A stretch of DNA of 64,000 bases from a methanogenic archaeon ISO4-H5 (GTDB lineage: Archaea > Thermoplasmatota > Thermoplasmata > Methanomassiliicoccales > Methanomethylophilaceae), in the NCBI GenBank assembly GCA_001560915.1, contig CP014214.1, positions 558,001 to 622,000 of the forward strand, written 5' to 3'. Position numbers and translations under genes: made by a program. Below are positions 43,284 to 51,421 of this stretch, in pieces. The notes beneath the pieces are model-generated. The model saw nothing but the letters and a program-made list of their open reading frames with translations, had not been told where the DNA came from and searched no databases. Each line of letters begins with the position of its first letter. Position 1 is the stretch's first letter.

Positions 43284-45005
43284 ATGAGTCCGAGTACTGA
43301 AGGCTACCGCGAGCACCGCACCGTCGGGAGGATCAGTCCCGCATTGCTATGCATCTGCATAGTGGCAGTCGTGCTCGTGCTCGGTGCCCCGCTCTCCGAG
43401 ACCGTCTCCGACGGGTCGGAGGCAGCCTCCGAGGTACCGACCATCGACGTACTCACCCTCGAGGGGGAATCCCTGAGCGGAAAAGGGGCGATCCTCGACG
43501 GAACCTCCCTTGACTTCACGGCGGAATCGGAACCCGGCAGCCCCCAGGTCTTCCGTGTGGATGCCGGCACCGTTCTGGTGTCCGGCGCAAACTACTTACT
43601 GATCTCAGGCCCTTCTTCCATGGATTTCTCCCTCACCGGATACATGTTCGGCGAGAATCCCTACGTATCCCAGTACGGTCTCAGGTTGTCGTTATACACG
43701 GATCAGGACTGCGCCGGCATATCCTTCGCCTCCGCGGAGTTCTTCGGCGAGACCACATACATAATGGGTGAGGGGCTCAAGGCCGGCACACCCTATTACA
43801 TAAAAGTTGACACCGTGAAGACCGTTGAGTTCTCCGAGGCCCCCAGCTCCGCCGGCCTGGGATTCGGACTCACCGCCTCCACCCCCTCCGAGTACAACGC
43901 CGTCTTCTATCATTCCGACGGCCAGGTGGTCGGCAGCAACCTCTTCCGCAACGGGGAGCACTACTCCTTCCCGAGTATCACCAAGGAGGGGAACGTGCTG
44001 ATCGGCTGGTATGATAAACTTCCCGACGGCACCCTTTACAGGGAGACGGATACGGTTAACCTGTCCGGAGATTCCGATCTCTACGCATTTTGGTGGGGCT
44101 GGGGCCCCGAGGAGTGCCACTACAGCACGCCCGGAGGATGCCAGGTGGACATCGTTTCCAAGGTCGAGGGTTCTTCTGTTCTTCTTGATGTGGAGGCAGC
44201 ATCCCCCGACAAGAGAGTCATCGTGAGCCTGCACGGAGTCGATGTGGCCAATCTGCACATAGAGGTACCCGCAGTCATCAATCTGTCCGGATCCGATGAT
44301 GTCCTCACGGAAGCGGATGCCCGCAACTGCGTGGACGTCCTCGGAACGATCTCCAACTGGTTCTCCCAGCACGGACTGGACCCCATGACTAAAGTGAGGA
44401 CGGATTCCGGTACCGCCAAGGCAGGCGTCCCGGCTATCAAGGTCCTGAGCGAGAACGGACTCGGATTCGAGCTTGCATCCGCCGAAGGCGGGAGCATGAA
44501 GCTCGACAAGGACGCCCTCTATGCGATTTACAGGCAAAGCGTCGCCATCCACCTCGATAAGGAAGAATCCGCCATAGATTACCAGTCGGTCACCGGAATC
44601 GAGGATGCTGTGTGCTCGTTCATCCTCCGCGTCGCGGAGGATTCTGATATGAACGAGGCTCAGCGCAAGACCGTCGGGGACCATGCCGCATGGTACGCGG
44701 CCGTCGTCGTCGACGGGAAGGAGATAAGCGACCTCCGCACCGGTAAGGTTACCCTTTCCATCCCCTTCTCTGACGTCAAGTCCGGTGACACCGTCCGCGC
44801 TTACTGGGTCATGGAGGACGGTGCCCGGGAGGAGTACCGTTCCGCGTACGACGGGAAGACAGTCACGTTCGAGAGCGGACACCTCTCGATATACATGATC
44901 ACCGCCGAATCTGGCGGCACCCCGTTCCTCTTCGTCGGAGTGGCGGCCGTGCTGCTGGTGCTGGCGATCCCAATCCTGCTGGGGGTGAAACGCAGATCGG
45001 GATGA
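43284..45005 (+). CDS. Cell-surface protein with InlB-like repeat and C-terminal anchor
   Basis: 573 residues. An N-terminal hydrophobic segment (ALLCICIVAVVLVLGAPLSE) is the signal or anchor. Around residues 200-260 is an InlB B-repeat-like unit (NAVFYHSDGQVVGSNLF...GWYDKLPDGTLY...LYAFW). The C terminus ends in a membrane helix (FLFVGVAAVLLVLAIPILLG) and basic residues. It probably stands on the cell surface facing the host or other microbes. ATG 43284 is chosen since the frame upstream is not hydrophobic and lacks a ribosome site. The 272 bp upstream are AT-rich with a TATA-like TTTTATAT about 45 bp before the start. Confidence 0.8.
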   Translation: MSPSTEGYREHRTVGRISPALLCICIVAVVLVLGAPLSETVSDGSEAASEVPTIDVLTLEGESLSGKGAILDGTSLDFTAESEPGSPQVFRVDAGTVLVSGANYLLISGPSSMDFSLTGYMFGENPYVSQYGLRLSLYTDQDCAGISFASAEFFGETTYIMGEGLKAGTPYYIKVDTVKTVEFSEAPSSAGLGFGLTASTPSEYNAVFYHSDGQVVGSNLFRNGEHYSFPSITKEGNVLIGWYDKLPDGTLYRETDTVNLSGDSDLYAFWWGWGPEECHYSTPGGCQVDIVSKVEGSSVLLDVEAASPDKRVIVSLHGVDVANLHIEVPAVINLSGSDDVLTEADARNCVDVLGTISNWFSQHGLDPMTKVRTDSGTAKAGVPAIKVLSENGLGFELASAEGGSMKLDKDALYAIYRQSVAIHLDKEESAIDYQSVTGIEDAVCSFILRVAEDSDMNEAQRKTVGDHAAWYAAVVVDGKEISDLRTGKVTLSIPFSDVKSGDTVRAYWVMEDGAREEYRSAYDGKTVTFESGHLSIYMITAESGGTPFLFVGVAAVLLVLAIPILLGVKRRSG

Positions 45006-45020
45006 GCCCGATCCGAGATG

Positions 45021-45121
45021 TGCCAGCAAGCACCCTGCATGCGGGAAGCCGAGGTTTCCCGCAGGGGAAATGCTGCCCTAGATAGGCAGCTGGCATTGTG
45101 GTCCCTGAAGTGTGGCCACAA
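45021..45121 (+). ncRNA. Predicted multi-stem RNA between the two surface-protein genes
   Basis: Outer stem TGCCAGC (45021-45027) / GCTGGCA (45089-45095) encloses GCGGGAA / TTCCCGC (45041-45047, 45056-45062) and CTGCC / GGCAG (45073-45077, 45085-45089), forming a three-way junction. A separate hairpin TTGTGG / CCACAA (45096-45101, 45116-45121) follows, about 20 bp before the next start codon. The layout is like a leader regulatory RNA, but I cannot match a known riboswitch class. Confidence 0.45.
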
Positions 45122-45142
45122 GAATAGAAGAGTTGATTGAAT

Positions 45143-47242
45143 ATGAACGGAACCAACGTCAATATCACCAAAAAGATGTTGCCTCTGGCCGCAGTAATCA
45201 TCCTGTGCGCCGCCTGTCTGGTTACTGTCGCATATGCATACAACGCTACCTACAAGGACACCGTAGATGGATCTGAAGTACCTACCGATGAGAAGAGCAA
45301 GTACATTTACATCACCGGAGACGGACTCGGATACCCCACCACCCAGGACTACCAGGTAAACGTGGATGTGCAGTACGACACCGAGACCGCTTGGAACAGC
45401 GAGTCCGAGAAGTACGAGACAACGGCAACCCCCAAGTCTTATGAGATCACCGACATCACCCCCGCCAACAACAGCACCAAGTTCGTCGGCTATGAGGACG
45501 GAATCGCCACCTTCGAAATCGGAAAGATCGTCATCAACAACAAGAACACCGTCTTGCAGAACGTCTTCGTCTCTGTCTCCGATGTCACCGACAGCGGAGT
45601 CGCAGAGGGCAAGGTCTCCCTCCTCAAGAGCAAGGTCACCGCTGCCAACATCTTTATGAAGGCCGCCGGTGCTGACGACTACAACACTGTCTTCAAGCTC
45701 ACCCAGGATAAGGTCGAAGTCACCGTGTACCTCGTCGCAGAGGTCAACACCACCCCAGACGTGCTCGGAGTCAACACTAACCCCGTCGTCGTCAACGACG
45801 CCGGTGAGCTCAAGACCACCGTGAAGAGCATCCTCGCAGTTCCCGGATTCTCTATTTCCTTCAACGCCACAGCAGACGACGATCTCACCATCGTCAGCGG
45901 AACCATGACCGCAAGCGACATCACCTCCATCAAGGAGGCAGCAGCCGCCAACAAGGATGTCACCGCCAAGGTCGTCAACGGCGACGGCGCATCCATCGTC
46001 ATGGACAGTGCCGCTATCGCAACCCTCGGAGCAGACGCAGCAGACCTCCAGGTTAACGCAGTCGATTCCCCTGTGACAGGCACTGTTGCATACGACATCA
46101 CTTTCGGAGCCAACCACTTCGGAAACGGAAGCCTCACCATTACCATCCCCTTCGAGGGAACCGCAACCACTTACAAGGTTGCACATGTCACCAACGGAAA
46201 CGTGATTGAGGTTTACGATGCGGTATATGCCGACGGATTCCTCACCTTCACCACCAACCACCTGTCGACCTTTGCAGTCGGCGGAGAGACACTTGACGAC
46301 AACATGCTCGTCAAGCTCGAGAAGGACGGTTCCACCGCATACTATCTCTATCTCGGAGATGCCATCAAGGCAGGACGTGAGGGAACCTGTACCATTACCC
46401 TCTTGGGTAAAAACACCGAGAACGGGTGTTACGCACTGCGCGACTCCACCGTCATGACTCTGAACCTTAACGGACAGGAACTGTACGCTCCCAATGGACT
46501 GTTCTACACCAGCGGTGTCGCAGCAGAGCTCACTATCGACGGTTCCGTTGCGGGAAGTAAGATTGATTGTGACCAGGATTCTGTCGTATACAACGATTAC
46601 AGCAAGACCACCCAGGACTTCAAGCTCACCGTTATCGGCGGAACTTACTCCGGAAAGTGGACATTCGTTCTCTATGAGGCAGATTCCGCTTCCTTCACCG
46701 GAGCCACCATCAACTCCACTGTTGCGAGCATCTGGTGCGGAAATGTCGGTGTCAAGAACCTCGTCCTTGACAAGGTCACCTCTACCTGTTCAGGCTCATC
46801 CAACCTCTATCTCGGAACCGTCGCTAACGCCACTCTGAAGAATGTCGTCGCCTCCTGTGCTCAGGGAACCGCCCTCGAGATCAAGTCTGGAAACGTCAAG
46901 ATCCTCGGTGGATCCTTCACCGGTGCAAAGTACGATGTTTCTGAGAAGATCATCAACCACAACGGAAGCGGAGGCGCTGTAGCAGCCATTGTCATCAACA
47001 ATGCATACTGCAACGACGCCAAGGTCGACGGAGTCAACGTCACCATCGACAATGCCACCGTTCGCTACTCTGATGAGACCGTGACCAACAAGGCAATTGT
47101 CATCTTCACCGATGTCGATTCCGTGGCCGCAGGCAAGGACATCTCCTTCACCTGGACAGACCACTCCTCCGATGTAGACGCGTTCTACAACGGAACTGGT
47201 TCTAGCATCTTCGTAAACGGAGCAAAGGTCGCAACCCAGTAA
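45143..47242 (+). CDS. Large secreted/surface protein
   Basis: 699 residues. The N terminus has a signal-like hydrophobic helix (MLPLAAVIILCAACLVTVAY) after a short basic start. The rest is Thr/Asn/Val-rich, low in Cys, strand-rich (VTVYLVAEVNTTPDVLGVNT, ITIPFEGTATTYKVAHVTNG), with a C-terminal part resembling a beta-helix (LTIDGSVAGSKIDCDQDSVV...). No C-terminal membrane helix, so it may be held by the N-terminal helix or released. Codons are strongly biased to C-ending ones, a sign of high expression. ATG 45143 is used; TTG 45137 is in frame. The structured leader at 45021-45121 probably controls it. Confidence 0.75.
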   Translation: MNGTNVNITKKMLPLAAVIILCAACLVTVAYAYNATYKDTVDGSEVPTDEKSKYIYITGDGLGYPTTQDYQVNVDVQYDTETAWNSESEKYETTATPKSYEITDITPANNSTKFVGYEDGIATFEIGKIVINNKNTVLQNVFVSVSDVTDSGVAEGKVSLLKSKVTAANIFMKAAGADDYNTVFKLTQDKVEVTVYLVAEVNTTPDVLGVNTNPVVVNDAGELKTTVKSILAVPGFSISFNATADDDLTIVSGTMTASDITSIKEAAAANKDVTAKVVNGDGASIVMDSAAIATLGADAADLQVNAVDSPVTGTVAYDITFGANHFGNGSLTITIPFEGTATTYKVAHVTNGNVIEVYDAVYADGFLTFTTNHLSTFAVGGETLDDNMLVKLEKDGSTAYYLYLGDAIKAGREGTCTITLLGKNTENGCYALRDSTVMTLNLNGQELYAPNGLFYTSGVAAELTIDGSVAGSKIDCDQDSVVYNDYSKTTQDFKLTVIGGTYSGKWTFVLYEADSASFTGATINSTVASIWCGNVGVKNLVLDKVTSTCSGSSNLYLGTVANATLKNVVASCAQGTALEIKSGNVKILGGSFTGAKYDVSEKIINHNGSGGAVAAIVINNAYCNDAKVDGVNVTIDNATVRYSDETVTNKAIVIFTDVDSVAAGKDISFTWTDHSSDVDAFYNGTGSSIFVNGAKVATQ

Positions 47243-47245
47243 ACT

Positions 47246-47303
47246 CTTTTCCGGATTTCCGGAAAGGCGGGTGCAAACCCGCCGACCCGGGGTCATACCC
47301 GGG
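47246..47303 (+). terminator. Three consecutive hairpins after the surface gene
   Basis: CTTTTCCGG / CCGGAAAG (47246-47254, 47259-47266), GGCGGGT-GCAA-ACCCGCC (47266-47283) and CCCGGG / CCCGGG (47286-47291, 47298-47303), followed by a pyrimidine stretch. Stable 3' end, perhaps protecting an abundant mRNA. Confidence 0.6.
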
Positions 47304-47316
47304 CCCATTCTTTCAA

Positions 47317-47405
47317 CTATTATGATAATCTATTATCATAATAGGGTCTCAAATCCCAATTTGTTTATATACTGATAGCAATTATGATAATATATTATGA
47401 TAATA
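47317..47405 (+). promoter_or_regulatory. ATTATGATAAT operator boxes and TATA of the Fic gene
   Basis: A perfect 13-bp palindrome pair with a 2-bp centre (47317-47344) contains ATTATGATAAT and its complement. After a TATA-like TTTATATAC (47363-47371), two direct copies of the same box (from 47381 and 47394) run into the start codon at 47397. A repressor bound here would cover the promoter and the start, so autoregulation by the Fic protein's own winged helix is plausible. Confidence 0.7.
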
Positions 47406-48530
47406 GATTATGAAAAATATTTAAAGTACACTGTTGAGGCCTTTCCGGTCAGACACAAGCGTAAGGATCTTTACAGAGTCGATCTGAGGATCAATTCCGA
47501 CTGCAGGTCCAAGATAAAAGAGATAGAGGAGATGGACCGCCAGTTGGATAGAGTGATCCTCAGGTTCTCCGATTATAAGGAGCTCGTTCAGGATGCACAT
47601 GCCGTCAATGTCCATTGGTCCACCAAGCTGGAAGGCAACCGCATGTCTCTGGAGGAGGTCATGAACTCGTCCCGTATGGTCGGCGGTTCCCCCAAGAAGC
47701 TGGAAGCGAAAGACCCAGGAAACCAGCAGGAGATCCTGAACCATCTCTACTCCTATTTCATGGAGGACAGATTCGCTCTTCCTTGGAATCTTGGGACCGT
47801 ATCCTCCGTCCATAAGCTTCTGATGAAGGGCACGGGGGAGGACTGCATCCCCGGACAGATCAGAAAAGAGGAAGAGGTCCACGTCACCAGCAATGGCATC
47901 GAGACATTCATCGGATGCCCCGCAATCCACGTATCGAGCGAGTTGGAGGACCTGTTGGAGTGGGTATCATATTCTCCATATGATTCGCTGGCGACTGCGG
48001 TGATATTCTTCCACGAATTCGAGAGTATACATCCATTCGTTGAAGGCAACGGACGTACGGGACGTTCTCTGTTCCACATCCTGATGCAGGAGAAAGGGTT
48101 CATCAACTTCAATCTCTGCAAGATCGACGATAAGCTTCTGCAGAAGAGCCAGATATACTATTCTCTGATGGAATACACGGACAAGACCGGAGATTACAGC
48201 CCCATCGTCGAATACTTCTGCGACTGCATATACTCCGCATATGAGGAAGCCATAAGCATCTTCGAGGAGAAGGATGTCCTGAAGGAACTTGACGAGAGCT
48301 CCAGAGCCCTGGTGATGGAGGCTCGGGGCCACAGAGATTGGTTCTCGCTTAACGAAGCGGGCTCCTGGGTCAGTGGCCTTTCCGATCAGAGCATCAGGAA
48401 CAAACTGAACCACCTTGTGGAACTCGGAGTGCTCGAGAAGGAAGGCAGCACCCGTGCCACAAGATACCGTTTCACCGATCCGTTCGGAGAAATCAAGGAA
48501 ATGCTGAAAAAGGAGTTCCCGGATGACTAA
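47397..48530 (+). CDS. Fic-domain AMP transferase with N-terminal inhibitory motif and winged helix
   Basis: 377 residues. The Fic motif is HPFVEGNGRTGRSLF at about residue 212. An inhibitory S/T-x-x-x-E-G motif lies N-terminal to it (HWSTKLEGNRMS, about residue 75), as in self-restrained class II Fic proteins. The C terminus holds a winged-helix domain (LNEAGSWVSGLSDQSIRNKL, then LVELGVLEKEG). Fic enzymes usually AMPylate target proteins. Start ATG 47397 is 26 bp after the TATA box, so the mRNA is likely leaderless. An HD-hydrolase gene follows within 15 bp. Confidence 0.9.
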   Translation: MIIDYEKYLKYTVEAFPVRHKRKDLYRVDLRINSDCRSKIKEIEEMDRQLDRVILRFSDYKELVQDAHAVNVHWSTKLEGNRMSLEEVMNSSRMVGGSPKKLEAKDPGNQQEILNHLYSYFMEDRFALPWNLGTVSSVHKLLMKGTGEDCIPGQIRKEEEVHVTSNGIETFIGCPAIHVSSELEDLLEWVSYSPYDSLATAVIFFHEFESIHPFVEGNGRTGRSLFHILMQEKGFINFNLCKIDDKLLQKSQIYYSLMEYTDKTGDYSPIVEYFCDCIYSAYEEAISIFEEKDVLKELDESSRALVMEARGHRDWFSLNEAGSWVSGLSDQSIRNKLNHLVELGVLEKEGSTRATRYRFTDPFGEIKEMLKKEFPDD

Positions 48531-48545
48531 TCTGTTCGAAAGGAA

Positions 48546-49010
48546 GTGATTGAATTGTTGTACACTCCGTTAACCTATCTTGCTATGAGGATCGCATACG
48601 ATGCCCATCACGGCGTTCTTGACAAGAGTGGTGCGCCTTACATCTTTCACCCGTATGAGGTGGCATTGCAGCTAGATGATGAAATCTCAGTCTCCGTCGC
48701 ACTCCTGCATGACGTCGTGGAGGATACTGATCTCACCTTTGACGTACTTCGTGCCAAGGGTATTCCGGAAACGGTTATCGAACCCCTGACGTTCCTGACT
48801 CACGACAAATCCGTACCTTATGATGAGTATATCCGGAACATCGGTACCAATTTCATAGCCACCAAGGTGAAAATCGCTGACCTTACCCACAACATGAACG
48901 AGTCCAGATACTGTCGCTCGATGAACGCTTACGAGTGCGAGAGGCAGGAGAAGTACCGTAGATCGAAAGAATATCTCCTCGGAAGGCTGAAAGAATTCTC
49001 CGAGGAGTAA
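48546..49010 (+). CDS. HD-domain hydrolase, Mesh1/SpoT-like
   Basis: 154 residues. Landmarks of the (p)ppGpp-hydrolase-like HD family are AYDAHHGVLDKSGAPYIFHP, the HD-x-x-ED motif in VALLHDVVEDTDLTF, and KVKIADLTHNM with the last metal aspartate. It lacks a synthetase domain. It may hydrolyse (p)ppGpp or another nucleotide such as NADPH. GTG 48546 is used; TTG 48555 is possible. It directly follows the Fic gene, suggesting joint control of nucleotide-based stress signalling. Confidence 0.8.
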   Translation: MIELLYTPLTYLAMRIAYDAHHGVLDKSGAPYIFHPYEVALQLDDEISVSVALLHDVVEDTDLTFDVLRAKGIPETVIEPLTFLTHDKSVPYDEYIRNIGTNFIATKVKIADLTHNMNESRYCRSMNAYECERQEKYRRSKEYLLGRLKEFSEE

Positions 49011-49017
49011 GTCCTTA

Positions 49018-49800
49018 TCAGATCTGCTCCGCCTTCATGGCGTGCTCGGCGAACATCCTCTGGAACGAGGGATACGAACCGAGTCCCTTGATGACGCAGT
49101 TCACTTTGTATCCTTCTTTCTCCAGTACGGATTTGAGAGAGTCGTCGTCATCCCCAGCCATATCGTTGTTGGCGTGGTCGCCGGCGACGATCATGAACGG
49201 GGTCACGGTCACTTCCTTGTAACCCTTGTCCTTCATGAGTTCCAGGGTGTTGTCGAAGTCCGGGAATCCCTCCACGGTGGTCACATAAACGTCTTTGTAC
49301 CCCGCGAAGAACAGCTTCATCTGCAGTTCGCTGTAGGTGGCATTGGCATAGTGCTCGGTGCCGTGGCCCATGAGTACCAATGCTCCCTTCCCTGCCAGGG
49401 GAAGGAGGTCGTTGGCGATGTTGGCCACCACCTCGTCGTAATCATCATCAGTGGTGAGGAGAGGCCTTCCGATCGCAATCACGGGTATCTGGGTCTTGTA
49501 CTTCGATACGATATTGTAGACGAAATCGAACTCGGTCCCGTTCATGATGTGCGTCGACTGTACAATGACGTCGTCGAATCCCTCCGCGACCAGTTTGTCC
49601 ATCGCCTCGTCGATGTAATCGATGTGTTCTCCGTCTCTTTTCTTCAGCTTGGCGATGATCATCTTGCTGGTCCAGGCCCTCCTGAACTCCCTGTCGGGGT
49701 ATTCCTTCGCTATGGCTTTCTCCACAGGGACGATGGTCTCCTCGCGGTTCTCGTTGTAGCTGGTTCCGAAGCTGATTACCAGGATGGCCTTCTTGCTCAT
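49018..49800 (-). CDS. cbiK: Sirohydrochlorin cobaltochelatase
   Basis: 260 residues. The CbiK family begins KKAILVISFGTSYNENREET; metal-binding histidines are in LVLMGHGTEHYANATYSELQ and MIVAGDHANNDMAGDD. It inserts Co2+ into sirohydrochlorin early in anaerobic B12 synthesis, needed for the corrinoid methyltransferases of methylotrophic methanogens. ATG 49800 is chosen at the family N terminus; the open frame beyond it is antisense to the PPK2 gene. Divergent from that gene with 58 bp between starts. Confidence 0.9.
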   Translation of the reverse strand: MSKKAILVISFGTSYNENREETIVPVEKAIAKEYPDREFRRAWTSKMIIAKLKKRDGEHIDYIDEAMDKLVAEGFDDVIVQSTHIMNGTEFDFVYNIVSKYKTQIPVIAIGRPLLTTDDDYDEVVANIANDLLPLAGKGALVLMGHGTEHYANATYSELQMKLFFAGYKDVYVTTVEGFPDFDNTLELMKDKGYKEVTVTPFMIVAGDHANNDMAGDDDDSLKSVLEKEGYKVNCVIKGLGSYPSFQRMFAEHAMKAEQI

Positions 49801-49858
49801 GTTTGGACGAATGCTCCAATAAAAGATAAGAGTGTCGCCCAACAACCAAATAAAACGG

Positions 49859-51262
49859 ATGCGATTCGGCCTCATGCGCTCCCTGTTATCCGATGAACTC
49901 GACGACCAGCTCGATAAGGTGCAGACCGACATCGCCGCCAGCCAGATTCCCATTATCATTCTCTTCGAAGGGGGCAGCGGAAGAGTCATCAGCAGGGTAA
50001 TCAACGAATTGGACCGCAACCTGGAGCCCAGGGGAATCAATTATTTCCACCCGGACGTCACCGGAGGCGAAGCAACTGCCTTCGCCGAAATAATGAAAGC
50101 AACCCCCGGAAAAGGGGAGATTTCCCTCTACGACCGTTCCTGGTACTCCCTCGCCGTGGAGTACTGCAACGGCGACGACAGGGTCATGGAGGCGCAAATC
50201 GAGGCCATCAACTCCTTCGAGAGGTACCTTCTCGACAACGGGACGTTCATCATCAAGATCGCCTTTAGGATGAGCAACGATGACATGAACGAGTACCTGA
50301 AGGAATACCGTCCCCACACTTCCATCCACAATACCTTCCTCTCGGTCAACCACGTGGATCGTGTCAAATTCAGGGCCGTCATGCCTCAAATCCTCGAGGG
50401 GACGGACACCAAGCGCGCCCCCTGGGACATCATCGATGTCAAGGGAGTCCAAGAAACCGTGGAGAAGACCGCGGAGACCATCATCAAGCGCATGAAGGTC
50501 TGCCTGAAGAACGCATGGACCAAGTCCGACTGCAGGACCATCAAATGCTGCTTCCCCAATCCCAGGAAGGACCTCGAACTCGACCAGGACGCATCCGACT
50601 ACAACGACCGCATGGACGAGCTCTCGGAGGAGCTGGAGAGACTGCAGATCCTCCTGGCGGCGAGCGGACGCACTCTCGTCCTCGGTTTCGAGGGATGGGA
50701 CGCCGCCGGGAAGGGAGGCGCCATCAAGCACATCTGCCACGCCCTGAACCCCCGCGGCTATAAGGTCGCCAGGGTGAAGGCGCCCACGCAGGAGGATAAC
50801 GAGCACACCTACCTGTGGAGGTTCGCCCGCTCCATGCCCGATGCCGGTCACATCACCATCTTCGACCGTACCTGGTACGGCAGGATGATGGTTGAGCCCA
50901 TCGAGGGATTCTGCACCGAGGAGGAGTACCAGCGCTCCGCCGAGGAGATCAACGGATTCGAGAAGGTGCTCACCATACACGGAACAATCCTCATCAAGTT
51001 CTGGCTCGACATCGACAAGGAAACCCAGCTCCAGAGGTTCAACGACAGGAAGAACGACCCCCTCAAGCAGTGGAAGCTCACCGACGAGGACTGGAGGAAC
51101 AGGGAGAAGTGGGACGTCTACGAGAAGTACATCGACACCATGATCTCCAGCACCAACACTCCTTATGCACCGTGGATCGCCGTCCCCGCCAACAACAAGA
51201 AGGCGGCCAGGGTCTGGATCATGGAGTCCGTCGTGGACAGGCTGAAAGCGGAACTAGAGTGA
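49859..51262 (+). CDS. Two-domain polyphosphate kinase 2 (PPK2-type phosphotransferase)
   Basis: 467 residues with two PPK2 domains. The C-terminal one is intact: Walker A in VLGFEGWDAAGKGGAIKHIC, DRTWYGRMMVEPIEGF, and KEKWDVYEKY-like ending (REKWDVYEKYIDTMIS). The N-terminal one is degenerate at Walker A (ILFEGGSGRVISRVI) but keeps DRSWYSLAVEYCNG. This two-domain layout is that of class II polyphosphate:AMP phosphotransferases, which make ADP from AMP with polyphosphate. Start ATG 49859; ATG 49874 is also possible. Strong core-type GC content. Confidence 0.9.
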   Translation: MRFGLMRSLLSDELDDQLDKVQTDIAASQIPIIILFEGGSGRVISRVINELDRNLEPRGINYFHPDVTGGEATAFAEIMKATPGKGEISLYDRSWYSLAVEYCNGDDRVMEAQIEAINSFERYLLDNGTFIIKIAFRMSNDDMNEYLKEYRPHTSIHNTFLSVNHVDRVKFRAVMPQILEGTDTKRAPWDIIDVKGVQETVEKTAETIIKRMKVCLKNAWTKSDCRTIKCCFPNPRKDLELDQDASDYNDRMDELSEELERLQILLAASGRTLVLGFEGWDAAGKGGAIKHICHALNPRGYKVARVKAPTQEDNEHTYLWRFARSMPDAGHITIFDRTWYGRMMVEPIEGFCTEEEYQRSAEEINGFEKVLTIHGTILIKFWLDIDKETQLQRFNDRKNDPLKQWKLTDEDWRNREKWDVYEKYIDTMISSTNTPYAPWIAVPANNKKAARVWIMESVVDRLKAELE

Positions 51263-51303
51263 TTCCGAGAGAATACTTCTTTTTCTGTCTGCAGGAATTT
51301 TTA

Positions 51304-51405
51304 AAGGCAGTATTAAGGCAACTATTGCGCAAATTGCCTCAATATTGCCTTAATATTTCCCTATAACTGCACTATTATTGCCTGATAAATTGCCTTAAAT
51401 ATATA
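51304..51405 (+). promoter_or_regulatory. Paired TTGCCT operator boxes around the promoter
   Basis: Six copies of TTGCCT or its complement: AAGGCA at 51304 and 51315, TTGCCT at 51334 and 51345, then at 51378 and 51390. Members of each pair are 11-12 bp apart, one helical turn. A TATA-like AAATATATAA (about 51397-51406) follows, 16-25 bp before ATG 51422. The product is itself a DNA-binding protein, so autoregulation is likely. Confidence 0.7.
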
Positions 51406-51421
51406 AACAACATACACTACA

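Noticed and set aside
43692-46261. Long minus-strand open frames opposite the surface-protein genes
   Set aside because: They are antisense to strongly coding, GC-rich genes, have Gly/Val/Asp-rich composition typical of antisense frames, and no recognisable motif.
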